A stretch of DNA of 64,000 bases. Origin: Symbiodinium sp. CCMP2592. Taxonomy: Eukaryota > Sar > Dinophyceae > Suessiales > Symbiodiniaceae. Position numbers and translations under genes: made by a program. Every line of letters starts with the position of its first letter. Position 1 is the first letter of the stretch. The notes under the pieces were generated by a model that was not told the origin of the DNA, did no database searches, and worked only from the letters and a program-made list of their open reading frames with translations. The stretch is taken from positions 1 through 64,000 of the forward strand of contig CAJNDT010001276.1 in assembly GCA_905221615.1 (NCBI GenBank), in the 5' to 3' direction. Below are positions 48,615 through 57,624 of this stretch, piece by piece.

Positions 48615-50590
48615 CTAATCGACATCAAAAGCACGGTGCAGTGCATAACGCTTGCCCCAACCAGACGTTGATCGCCGAAGCTTCGTCCGAGACCGTGACG
48701 CTTCATGCCTAGCAGACTTTCTTGACTTCTTGCCGAGCTTCTTCTTGGTCTTCTTCGCAAGCACCCTCCTGACTCTCTTTCTTGAACCCTTCTGATTCGG
48801 TAGTGACTGTGACTCTGCAAAGAGTGGTAGAAGCAAAGCCTTGTCGAAGTTGTCTGGTAACACTGGCCGTCCATTGTTTCGCATGTCCTTGACTCTGAGA
48901 AGGCTCAGACCCACCAGTGTGACCGCTGCGACGACCTCGATGTGCCTGGGCTGTCGCTGTGTGAGGTGGGGTGGTTTTTATGGCACTACTGATATAGGTT
49001 TCGAAACGACATTTGCCGAGGCACATGGTGTTGCCTGCAAGGCTTGACAGCTGACTGCTTGTTATCGACACCGGTTCCAGCTGGTCCATTGGGAAACCAT
49101 GTAGAATCATCTTCTCCATAGGGGTAATGACACTCTGGCTTTTGACACTGTACAGCACTGACCCTGGAGTGATGCAAGGGCAGTAGCCATCACAAGCCCA
49201 GGCACCGCGGCCAAGAGACTGTGACACATCCACAACCAAGTCATCCTTGCTGTGACACTGGTATGTCAGCTGCAGTGCGTCTTTCATCCGCGGTGTGAGT
49301 CCAGAGTCACCACCAGCTATGACTCTGCAAGTGTCCAGTCGGTGCGTTTTTCGAAACACAGCATGCTCACGCTCCCACTCTTGGACAGGTGGCCTTTTCC
49401 CTCTGACTCTAGTCTTGCATGTTGTGGGCTTGGGTTTTTGGAGTCTCTGACACTTCTCTTTCTCTGGATAAAGACTCTGTAGCTCATGATCCTTCCCCAA
49501 AAGACGATCATGTAGGCTGACACTCAAAGGGCGCTTCATAGAGTTGAAAACTTTGCAACCCAATGATTGAAGCGACTCTACATTGTCTGTGATCAAAAGG
49601 TCCTTCCTCAGTGCCAAAATATAAACTCTTGGACGCCTGACACTATGTCCCAGCATCGTCGGGCAAACGACAAAGTGGAACAGGCGATATGGCCTCAGGC
49701 ACTGCATCCTTGACGCTATGTCGGAGATGAACCGCAGGATCCCGACAACGTTCTCGAAAATGGCTAACGCTGGTGTCAAGGCCAGAGTCACTTCCAGCAT
49801 AGCCTGCATTGATGTATTGTAATTCATAAAATTATTATATATTATATCTGCTACTTATTTATAGGCAACAAAAACAATAATTCAATTTAAGCCAATTAAA
49901 TATCTATAATATTGAAACCAAAATGAGATACTCTGCTAAGTAGTGACTATTAATGTGTCATATCAATGTGTCAGCCCATTGCAGGATGCTACACTACAGG
50001 GAACAGCTTACCGAATGACCCTGCCAATGGTGTTACATTACCCGCCCGGCCTTGAAGGGAGCAAAGTCCTGACTCTCGAAAAAGAGACTCCTGTTGTTGA
50101 GTCTTGACCACGGCTTGCAAGGGAAACCACAGTAATAGCTGTTGACACTGGGCAGTTCACTAGGGTGGCGACTGACCATGTCTTCGAAAACTTGTGGCTG
50201 ACTCTGGCCCCGCTGCTTTGACGTCTGCACAATCCAGTCTCGACAATGTTTCATCTTGTCTGAAGCGAACTTGTGAGTGACACTGAGTCCGAGGGCGTGC
50301 AGTGCAAAGATCGGGGCATCAGCCCCACTGCAATCCGTGCCCACATCAAGATGGACGGAGCTGACACTCGCATCTCTCAGACCATGTTCCTGGAGCCAGG
50401 AAGTCCTCGAGGACTGACACTGGCAGAGCATTGGGCGAACCCAGCTGTTGAGACACTGCAATGGTTGCGACTGCGGCTTTCCATGGTCACGAAAGAAAAC
50501 CATTCTGTCCGACTCTAATTTTCGCTGTCTGACACCGTTGCTAGTTTTGACACTCTGAATGCAATGAGCGGTTTCTCTAGCTGGCTTGCA
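48615..50590 (-). CDS. Cytosine-5 DNA methyltransferase (catalytic part)
   Basis: Transfers methyl groups from SAM to cytosine in DNA. Exon one (about 50590-50042) has motif I (DVGTDCSGADAPIFALHALG) and motif IV with the catalytic Cys (YYCGFPCKPWSRL). A 238-nt AT-rich GT-AG intron (49804-50041) is followed by motif VI (AIFENVVGILRF), a motif VIII-like RRPRVYILAL, and motifs IX-X (CPCITPGS, VITPMEKMILHGFP, LSSLAGNTM). All core motifs are present, so it could be active. Near 48.95 kb the frame changes: the conserved-looking tail (GRPVLPDNFDKALLLPLFAE and a Lys/Arg-rich end, TAG at 48615) is in another frame than the methyltransferase, so a small intron or frameshift is there. Heptamers fall in loops (LGLSVTH, PSVNSYY, FESQDF) and not in the core motifs. 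Related enzymes have been reported in retrotransposons of Symbiodinium; no reverse transcriptase or integrase is visible here. Confidence 0.8.
49804..50041 (-). other. GT-AG intron of the DNA methyltransferase
   Basis: 238 nt, donor CGG|GTAATG, acceptor AATGCAG|GCT, AT-rich in its 3' two thirds. Splicing joins the motif IV exon to the motif VI exon in phase 0 with normal spacing. Only one heptamer lies in it, near the donor. Confidence 0.7.
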
Positions 50591-50599
50591 GTCAACGAT

Positions 50600-51190
50600 G
50601 AAGATTACATTAGATTATTTAATATGTCTTAAATTTCAATATTAACTAAATTCTTATTAAATTATTATTCTTTAAGTCACCCAAAACAACTAGTTCAGGA
50701 TTAAGTGTTCATGATGCAACTGGCATTAATGAATCTGAAATCAATATCCATTTAATTTGTGCTACTTCAGAATACCAACTGCAGCTTCTCAACACAATTA
50801 ATATAATCTGTTCATATAGTACTGACTGACCATTAAATCCAACTTGACTCTGCTCTTCGGACGAGCAGCAGAAGCTCACAGGCTGCATGCATGTGGAAAA
50901 AAGTCTGCGTCAGCTGACATGATTCAATCAATCACTGGCCTGATCTTGCATACACATTGAGTCCCCGGCAAAACACCGTGCACACGGATCTGCAAAGACA
51001 CCTGGCCGGCCGAAGGCTGATATTGACAGCTGACAAACAGAGTTGAACAAACTGCCAAGTGCGAACCTAAAGAGGGAATTCAGCATGACAACCTGGCACT
51101 GGCTGCTGGCACTTGACACTCAGCAATGATTCGTCTTTTTCGCGCAAGCAAGCATCAAAACTGTGTCATTATGATGCACCACAAATTTGC
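50600..51190 (-). other. AT-rich and low-heptamer stretch upstream of the methyltransferase
   Basis: 50600-50840 is AT-rich with no coding signal. 50850-51110 is more balanced but has almost no heptamer and no recognisable protein. Probably intron sequence. Confidence 0.4.
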
Positions 51191-51194
51191 GTGA

Positions 51195-51320
51195 CGGTGC
51201 ATCGTGACTTGACAATGTAGTCAACTGCAGCGATGACTCTGACTCTGAAACTGACCACCGGCTGCTTTTGCTTCCAAAACTCAGCAGGAATGACACTGCG
51301 ACTCTGCAGTGAAAGCCAAA
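51195..51320 (-). CDS. Small exon candidate upstream of the methyltransferase
   Basis: Encodes SRSVIPAEFWKQKQPVVSFR and VRVIAAVDYIVKS between AG and GT/TC-type ends, with three heptamers. It may connect the large upstream exons to the methyltransferase. Confidence 0.35.
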
Positions 51321-51455
51321 CCCTCTTTCTTAGTGACCCAATGATGAATGACAGTCGTAATATAATACGACGACTATTATTTTCGACATATGTTCCATGT
51401 GATGGTCTGAAAAGGAGGGACATTGCTGACACTGCTTGAAACACAAAATTGCTCG

Positions 51456-52817
51456 TCACCTGTCATCACCATCTTCGGCCGCACTTGATTCTGACTCTGA
51501 GTCAGCATCACCCTCGTTCAGCTGCTCGAGGATGACATCTGCGAAGTGATTTTCGACCAGTGGGCCCAAGTCTTGGTCGAAGTAGTCGCTGTCCTTTGAC
51601 GCTATGAGCTGGAGAGCCTTCAGGTCGAGAACATTTGACAACCATGAGTTGTGAACTTCATGTCGAGTGACGCTCACGTAACTGAGCCCGTCTTCCAGAC
51701 AAACACAACCCAGGCAGCCTGACCCTGGTGTGAGGTCCACAACACATGACACGTCCAGGGCCCCAAGGAGGGCTCTCCACAACTCCTGACTCTTGGTCTC
51801 TTGGTAGAAGAGAGGGCAGCTGGCACTCGCATGCTTGGGAGGGCAGTCTGACCCTGCGAAGATCTGCTGCTTCTTCTCGAGACTGATCTTGGGCCGGCAT
51901 GACACTTGGGGGACACCGAAGAAATTGAGGTCGTGGGTGGTAGTCTTCTGACGCTTGCCTGACTTCTTGTCGGTGGTTTTCCAGGGTGCTTGGAACTCGT
52001 CTGTCCGGTCCTTGACACTGATCTTGACACGGGTGACAGGAGGGATCAAATAGCCTCGCTCAAATGACTCTGACCCAGCAAAGATTTTCCTTGCCCGGGT
52101 GCTGACCCTCTTGCGGTTTGAGTAGAAGATGCCAACCTCGTGACTCTTGGGGAAGTGAGCCTCGATGAGCTTTCGTGACTCTCGAGAGCATCCATCCAGC
52201 AGCAGAATAAAGTCTGACTCTTTCTGGACGTGGCACTTGTTGAGGTAGTCGAAAAAAGGGGTGACGTCGTCACTGTTGACACTCGGGAGGCGGTTCCAGG
52301 CATTCTTGCCATCGACAAAGAGGTCCATCGAGAAGACCAAAAGCCGGTGACTCTCGTTGAGCTTACCGCTCCACGACTTGACACTTGTTTTGTCGAACAG
52401 TGTCTTCAGTGACTCTTTCGACTTGCCTGCACAAATCCCAAGTTGACAATGCTCTCTTCGGAGCTTCTGACCCTGTGACCAGACATGTTGGCGTTCCTTC
52501 TGACGATCTGACTCTTCAACTTCATCGTCATTTGGGTTCGAAGTTCGCCGAACAAGTTCACGGAATGACACTGGAGGTGAAGTGGAGGCAGTGACACTCG
52601 AAGAGGTGAGGTTCGTCAGAGCTGTCACTGTGGCTGACACTGACGCTGCGAGCTCGGTGCAGCTTTTCTTGGACTTGGAGTCCTCCAGCAGACACTCCAG
52701 CGGATCTTTGAAGTTGACAGCTGCCTGAATCAGCGGATGCAGGCATGCTTTCACAAAGGAACCACATGTGTGTGACACTACTACATGTCTCTCATGCACA
52801 AAAAGTGACACTGACAC
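51456..52817 (-). CDS. Large island exon with a methyltransferase-like fold at its end
   Basis: Open for about 450 codons. Middle: HRLLVFSMDLFVDGKNAWNR, DFILLLDGCSRESRKLIEAH. Near the end VVDLTPGSGCLGCVCLEDGL resembles the SAM-binding loop of a Rossmann-type methyltransferase (D-x-T-x-G-S-G), with VHNSWLSNVL after it; the catalytic Asn/Asp-Pro-Pro-Tyr of DNA/RNA methyltransferases is not seen. It ends in an acidic Ser/Glu stretch written by heptamers. It overlaps the preceding exon in another frame at 52781-52817, so a short intron or frameshift connects them. Probably the middle of the large gene starting at 54826. Confidence 0.5.
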   Translation of the reverse strand: MSVSLFVHERHVVVSHTCGSFVKACLHPLIQAAVNFKDPLECLLEDSKSKKSCTELAASVSATVTALTNLTSSSVTASTSPPVSFRELVRRTSNPNDDEVEESDRQKERQHVWSQGQKLRREHCQLGICAGKSKESLKTLFDKTSVKSWSGKLNESHRLLVFSMDLFVDGKNAWNRLPSVNSDDVTPFFDYLNKCHVQKESDFILLLDGCSRESRKLIEAHFPKSHEVGIFYSNRKRVSTRARKIFAGSESFERGYLIPPVTRVKISVKDRTDEFQAPWKTTDKKSGKRQKTTTHDLNFFGVPQVSCRPKISLEKKQQIFAGSDCPPKHASASCPLFYQETKSQELWRALLGALDVSCVVDLTPGSGCLGCVCLEDGLSYVSVTRHEVHNSWLSNVLDLKALQLIASKDSDYFDQDLGPLVENHFADVILEQLNEGDADSESESSAAEDGDDR

Positions 52818-52829
52818 TGAGGACGTGCC

Positions 52830-54247
52830 TTGAGGTCATTCTCGAAATCACACTCCAGGAGGGCACGGAAGAGCTCGCATGACAACTTGCCGGCTTTGCA
52901 AAGATCGCCACTGACTCTCTCCATGGCAGGAATGTCGGCCTTGTTCTCGTTCTTCTCTGACACTTCACCGAGAGTCAGAGTTTCATCTGACATGGAGGCA
53001 TCGACCATTGACCCTGTTTCCAAGGGTAGTGACTCATGAAACCGCAAAGGACTGCTGATCTTCTGCAAGGCCTTCATGATCTTGACACTCTCAGGATTGG
53101 GTGCGCTGCTGTGACCCTGGGACGAAGCAACCTTCACCATGTCCATGACAACTTTGAGAAGGAAGGCCTTGACACATGTGGTCTGTGCCCAGCCACCACC
53201 ACCAGCCTTGTCGATGACTCCTAGGGTGTAGAAGCTGGTGTCGCAGTGCTCCCTCAGGAGTGACACTAAGCAGCTATCCAGACAGAACTGCACCAGTGAC
53301 CCTAACTCTTGTGGTTGCCAACCAAACAATGACAACTGCTTCGAGCATAGCTGTACAAGTCGTGACAACTTGGTGTAGGAGCTGCTCCAAACATCACGGC
53401 CGAATTGACGCTGAATCTGGATCAGGGTCTGCTCTATGCCAGGTGACTCTGTCATTAGGGAGGCCACTTTGATCGCACCCTGCAACATGGTCGTGTTGAC
53501 TCTCTGACCATTGAACTTCACACCTGACTCTTCAAAGCGCTTCAACACAGATGCTTGGCTGCCCTCAGAAGCGATCGCATTGACCCTCTTTGCGAAGGTG
53601 TGGAAGCTATCCGCCAAAGCACCGACCCTGACTCTCTCTGAGTGCTTCAAGGCCTCTATGATTAACTCTTTCTCATCAAGATTGAATGCCCGAATCGTGA
53701 CACTCAAGGCCATTGTGTGGAGCTCCCAGACTCTTGACTCTTCCAGGGGCGGTAGCACAGTGGCCTTTGACTCTTCATCCAAAGCCTGGCCCATGCTCAA
53801 GTACCAAGCGAAAAGCCTGGCTGACCCTGCAATGAGCTGCAACCCTTTAGGCCACACAGGAAGTCGACCGAGATCTTTTGACTCTGCCAGGAACGGGTCT
53901 GAGAAATGCAGCCTGACTCCTGACACTTTCTTGGAGTTGTTGCTGACACTGTGCATCAAGGCAGTCTGAACCTCAATGACCTCTGACACCGAAGGTTCTT
54001 CAAGAAGAAGACGGTTGTGGCCCGGATGACCCTGACCCTGGAGAAACAAGGGAAACGGGTCCAGCCAGTAGATGGATCCACCAGCTTCATACATCGAGGT
54101 TCTTGTGACACTGACACTGCAATTGTCAGGGTTCCACACCTCCTTGTAGTTCGTGACTCTGGCCTTGTCACATGTGATCTCCAAGGGCGGGATGTCATGC
54201 AGCTTCTGGCCATGACTCTGGAGTCGCTCTGGAAGTTGTTGGTGCAC
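52830..54247 (-). CDS. Large island exon of unknown function
   Basis: Begins after the acceptor TGTCAGTGTCAG and is open for about 470 codons (LEITCDKARVTNYKEVWNPD, SARLFAWYLSMGQALDEESK, IIEALKHSERVRVGALADSF, FYTLGVIDKAGGGGWAQTTC). Mostly helical, soluble composition. No family recognised. The acceptor itself is built of heptamer units. Confidence 0.5.
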
Positions 54248-54399
54248 CTGACACTGACACTGACATCAATTGTCAAATCAAACTACAACATAAAACTGAC
54301 ACTGTCTAGATTTGTCAGACGTCTGCGTATAAAATCCCCTAAGAAACACTGGCAAACTAAATCTGTTGCTAATTTCAGAGCCAAGCACAAAGCGAATGA

Positions 54400-54826
54400 C
54401 ACTCTTCATGAAAATGTACGCTCCAGTCGTCTTTGACTCTTCCTCGTCCGGAAGTGCAGGCATGGGCATGCGAGTTGACACTGGTGTGCTCTCCTTTGCC
54501 TTCAACTTTTCCACAGGAATAACCAAATCGTCAACTGGAGGTGACACTTCTGGCTCTTGCTCAGCCATTTTCACTGTCGGTGACGCTGGAGGTGAAGCTG
54601 GCTTCTGTGACCCCTGCTGGGGAGTCGCCTGAGGCCTTGGAGGCAGCTGACTCTTGGGCGATTCGGAAGGCTGCACCAAAGGCTCTTTCTGTTGTGGCAC
54701 TGACCCTGAAGGCTCTTTCAGTTGCAGCACTGACCCTGAAGGCTCTTTCTGCTCTGGCACTGACCCTGTGTCAGGCTTTTTCGGGGCCCGTCTTGGCTGC
54801 ACCACTTTCGGGGCAGGGTTGACCAT
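54400..54826 (-). CDS. First exon of a large island gene, Pro/Gln/Lys-rich
   Basis: Starts at the ATG at 54826 (MVNPAPKVVQPRRAPKKPD). It carries three copies of a ten-residue repeat (GSVPEQKEPS, GSVLQLKEPS, GSVPQQKEPL), each written by a 30-nt DNA repeat that contains one AGGGTCA, then SPPVDDLVIPVEKLKAKEST and ends near ESKTTGAYIFMK. The donor is not certain. If spliced to the exons at 54247, 52817, 51320 and 50590 it would be the N-terminus of a protein of more than 1,500 residues with a C-terminal DNA methyltransferase. Confidence 0.45.
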
Positions 54827-55001
54827 GGCGGATGACACTGACTCTGTGCTAGTGGCTCGAATGATCCTAGATGGCAAGATCTGCGACTCTTTACGTTCTG
54901 GGGTATGCCAATACCTCGATCGTTGGCGCCAACGGCCGACCTATTGACATGTGCAGAACGCATGAGCCAATACCTCAAAGAGCTCAGACAAGTGTTGACG
55001 C

Positions 55002-55091
55002 TATTGGCATATGCATACTGGGTATGCCAATACCTCGGCCGTTGGCGCCAACGATCGAGGTATTGGCATACCCAGTATGCATATGCCAATA
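55002..55091. repeat. 90-bp near-perfect palindrome
   Basis: Left arm tattggcatatgcatactgg... is matched exactly by the right arm ending ...ccagtatgcatatgccaata; the centre is gttggcgccaac, itself a palindrome. Partial copies of the same words lie at 54903-54950 and 54968-55007. It is about 180-270 nt upstream of the ATG at 54826. Confidence 0.9.
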
Positions 55092-55200
55092 CCTTTTACA
55101 GCGAAGTCTGACCTCTGATGTGCAGCGGGCCTTGGTTCTCTCGACGATGTGACTCTGGATGGGCGTTACCTGAAGCGGGCACAACTGTGCAAACCCGGCA

Positions 55201-55328
55201 TGCACAAGCTGCTGGGGCCTGACACTCCATTTTCCCCCAAGGTCCCCATTGCTCTCGAAACGACCACAGCTGTGGGTCTGACAACTCAATGAAACTCAGA
55301 AAGATATTAGTGTATAACAAACCCTATT
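55201..55328. repeat. Duplicated segment, copy A
   Basis: From tgcacaagctgctggggcc to caaaccctatta; matches copy B at 55547-55775 with small changes. It contains a heptamer. Confidence 0.8.
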
Positions 55329-55546
55329 AGTCTTCATGTGATGGATGCTTGGCCCCTGGGAAGGCTTTCCTGACTGCGAAGTCACAAGATTGACGACTTA
55401 TTAGTATAGAATAATACAGAAATGTTGAGTTGCTTTTTATACAATTCCAATCTAACTAATTAAAATGAGGTGACGAAGCAATTTGAAGAGGCATCTCTGC
55501 AACAAAATTTCACTGGACTAATGACACTGCTGCACAACACCCTGCC

Positions 55547-55775
55547 TGCACAAGCTGCTGGGGCCCGACCTGGCAAGACATCTGCATCTTTGAACTGTGC
55601 TGACTCTCCGGAAGGACATGCAATCTGAACTCTCCAGACAGCAAACGCCAATAATGACTGTTGACACTCCATTTTCCCCCATGCTCCCCATTGCTCTCGA
55701 TACGACCACAGCTGTGGGTCTGACAACTGAGTGAAGGAAACTCAGAAAGGTTAGTGTCTAACAAACCCTAGTAGA
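55547..55775. repeat. Duplicated segment, copy B
   Basis: Same sequence as copy A, with about 95 nt extra after the first 25 nt. Flanked by AT-rich DNA. Confidence 0.8.
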
Positions 55776-55821
55776 GAAGGCTCGTACTATTCGTCTCTTC
55801 TAGGTAGGATTGACACTGACA

Positions 55822-56260
55822 CTAACCCTTCTTGACCCTTGTTTTTGGCTTCTTGGCTACTGGAGCTGACACTCCAAAGTGCCAAGCATTGCCTTTCTTT
55901 CCAGGCACCTGTCGCCTTGGGCACAAACGCCTGACTGCTGCCATTGCAGTGTGTAGTGACTCTAAGTCACTTATCTCAAAGCGGGCTTCTGAAGCCTGAC
56001 AACTGAGTGTCCAAACAGATTCACGATTTTGGCAAATGTGTTTCATGACTCTGCTGACACTCGGGTAGTTGTGCTGAAACACTGGGGTTAGACAAAATAT
56101 TATTGACTCTCCAGTGAATGCTGCGGGCTTGTAGTGTCTGATACTTTCCATCCTGGACTGACTCTGCCAGTCTTTCTTCCCGATCAAGCCACCACCATAT
56201 GCCACCAGAGTCAGATAGGCCATGACACTGCCAAGCCTTGAGGTATTTTGGAAGGTTGTT
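55822..56260 (-). CDS. Terminal exon of an unknown island gene
   Basis: Encodes GSVMAYLTLVAYGGGLIGKK, IIFCLTPVFQHNYPSVSRVM, FEISDLESLHTAMAAVRRLC and a basic end (KKPKTRVKKG, stop at 55822). It may be the last exon of the transposase-like gene upstream. Unknown function. Confidence 0.45.
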
Positions 56261-56484
56261 GCACTTATCAAGTGTTGGTCTTAGTCTCAGACCTGACTAC
56301 ATGAATCAATCGTTTTGGGAAAATGATCAAGCCCGGGCCAACACACTTAAATATTGACTGTGTATTGAATAATATTAAAGTGACACACATTAAATTAAAC
56401 TTAGTATTCTCTGACACTCTGTAAACTGTAGCAATTATTATTAATTAAATAACCCATCTCAACAAACAAATCCGATACTGGTCA

Positions 56485-57560
56485 TTAAGCCTCACAATCG
56501 AGATTCGATGAACGGAGCTGTTCCATTTTGACACTGTCATCGACCACAAGAAGATTTGCCTTCCTGACCTCTGCAAAGTCGACCTTGGCCAATTCTCGAG
56601 GACGCTTGTATGTGACGATGGAGGGAATGTCACTGACACCGTCTTTGGTCAAGTCCAGAACCAAATCGTTGTCTCCAAACTGTGGCACTGTAACATGACA
56701 CTGTCCAGAATATTGCTTCATGACACTGCCTCTCCGTAGCGGTGGAAGACTTGGCTTGATTCTGAGCATATTTCTCTGACGCTCCACCTGGCTGTTCTGC
56801 TCTCGGAGGACAGTGACTCTGTGGAAGTCCTGCAATGCCTTGTTCCACTTGGGGTTTTTTTCCATCTTGTGACACTCCTTCCGGTGCACTTCCTTGACAC
56901 TGAACCCGAAAAATGTTTGTTCAGGGGCCTTGCCCGACACTAAAGTTCGGATTCCTGCTCTCTGACTCTGCTGCAGTGCAGCGAAGGTCCCTTTCTTCTT
57001 GACTCTGACAGTGCCCTTGTCAGCTCTCTGCTTGTAGCTTCGAAAGCGCCTGCCATGACGCTGAAGCCACAGGTCAGCACAATCGCGTGTAAACTGTGTG
57101 AACGACAAGGTCTTTGACTCTGACACATCGGCTTCGTTCACACTGTACCCAGGGACATGAATGGGGGTGGCCACCTCTGACTCTTCCTTGGGCCCATCCA
57201 ATCGAAGTTCAAGCAGGTCTGACACAGTAATGCCATCCAAGTCAAGTGGACCCTTTGACACTTGCAGGAAATTGCGCAGCAGACTCAAATCTCTCTCCAC
57301 ACAACATTCCCCGTCCAAGATGGACAGGTAAAATGACACTATCTGAGGGAGTGCATCTGACAATGTCAAATGACGACTGCCTTGCAGTGCAGTGCCAATC
57401 CCAAGGACCCTGGCCCAGGCAGGTCTGTTGTCGTGCTGTTTCGCTGCTTTTGACACTGTGCTAGGATCTGACACCAACTCTGACATGACTCCTTCGAACT
57501 GCTGAAAAGCATCTGAACTGCTGACATTGACAGCTCTTGACCTGAATCTGGAATCCAGCG
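56485..57560 (-). CDS. Second large exon of the transposase-like gene
   Basis: Open for about 355 codons, including YLSILDGECCVERDLSLLRN, LSFTQFTRDCADLWLQRHGR and a basic stretch. It reaches a TAA at 56485, but a GC donor (GTGAG|GCTTAA) lies just before it. ECCVERDLSLLR could be compared to the C-terminal dimerisation segment of hAT transposases, a weak resemblance only. Confidence 0.45.
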
Positions 57561-57624
57561 CATCAAGAATAACTCATGACTGTAAGCTTTAATAATCAAA
57601 GTTTTGGATGACACAAAAAACGGA

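Noticed and set aside
48709-49827. The whole 372-codon frame as the methyltransferase C-terminus
   Set aside because: After the motif X region the frame becomes a biased Glu/Ser/Gln sequence, while another frame has a coherent tail ending at 48615; I prefer the latter.
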